A program made the position numbers and the translations under genes. A DNA stretch of 29,398 nt from CAVSWN01 sp046728115 (GTDB lineage Bacteria > Acidobacteriota > Vicinamibacteria > Vicinamibacterales > CAVVIG01), in the NCBI GenBank assembly GCA_046728115.1, contig JBKPDW010000633.1, positions 1 through 29,398 on the forward strand. The letters run 5' to 3'. Shown here piece by piece: positions 29,382 through 29,398 of the stretch (position 1 is the stretch's first letter; every line of letters starts with the position of its first letter). The notes under the pieces are model-generated. The model was not told the origin of the DNA. It did not search any database and worked only from the letters and a program-made list of their open reading frames with translations.

Positions 29382-29398
29382 CTCCACTAATGTGTTGT

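Noticed and set aside
29142..29387. 81-codon minus-strand open frame at the contig end
   Set aside because: Its first residues are translated adapter (SAASDVYKRQ) and the rest is the wrong frame of the cytochrome fragment.

Overview
The window is a high-GC, gene-dense bacterial chromosome segment. It has short spacers, many start/stop overlaps (ATGA, GTGA) and no tRNA, rRNA, CRISPR or insertion sequence that I can see. The gene mix (Rieske/cytochrome b with a nine-heme cytochrome, universal stress proteins, sigma-54 regulators, Feo, an AhbD-like radical SAM enzyme) suggests a soil or sediment bacterium, perhaps an acidobacterium. That placement is an inference from gene content and is weak. 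The last 50 bases contain an Illumina Nextera transposase adapter, so this is the raw end of an assembled contig.

Layout. Positions 1-1591 (+): a small unknown protein and an outer-membrane barrel-type protein. 4348-1643 (-): a small winged-helix-like protein, a monoheme cytochrome c and a P1B-type metal ATPase. 5940-4496 (-): a two-domain universal stress protein, then an Hsp20 chaperone. 11342-6160 (-): a signalling block with a FixL-like two-PAS histidine kinase, two receiver-only response regulators, an NtrC-type sigma-54 activator, a NifU-like Fe-S protein and a second sigma-54 activator that has no receiver but carries a four-cysteine cluster. 11419-12021 (+): a membrane-anchored TPR protein. 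14085-12011 (-): a small membrane protein, two small proteins (one a free-standing glutamyl-tRNA-reductase dimerisation domain) and protoporphyrinogen oxidase. 14559-21155 (+): a tightly coupled six-gene operon with two universal stress proteins, a GNAT/acyl-CoA synthetase fusion, Rieske protein, cytochrome b and a nine-heme cytochrome c. 29082-21206 (-): FeoB, FeoA, radical SAM/SPASM protein, a secreted OB-like protein, OsmC, a secreted protein, then zinc alcohol dehydrogenase, an orphan malic-enzyme N-terminus, HypB, a NiCoT-like nickel transporter and a CoA-binding protein. The 3' end of a multiheme cytochrome gene lies at the contig edge.

How it fits together. Eight transcription units start 4-28 bases downstream of the predicted +1 of a sequence resembling a sigma-54 (-24/-12) promoter. 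Six are good matches, one is moderate and one is weak. The only regulators visible are sigma-54 activators, next to a kinase whose second PAS domain carries the FixL heme-ligand histidine and the oxygen-sensing arginine motif. The controlled genes (stress proteins, Hsp20, heme and iron handling, quinol-oxidising complex, alcohol dehydrogenase, nickel/HypB) resemble the cargo of low-oxygen/dormancy regulons that other bacteria run with DosR or FNR/Anr. My main hypothesis is an oxygen- or redox-responsive dormancy regulon driven by sigma-54.
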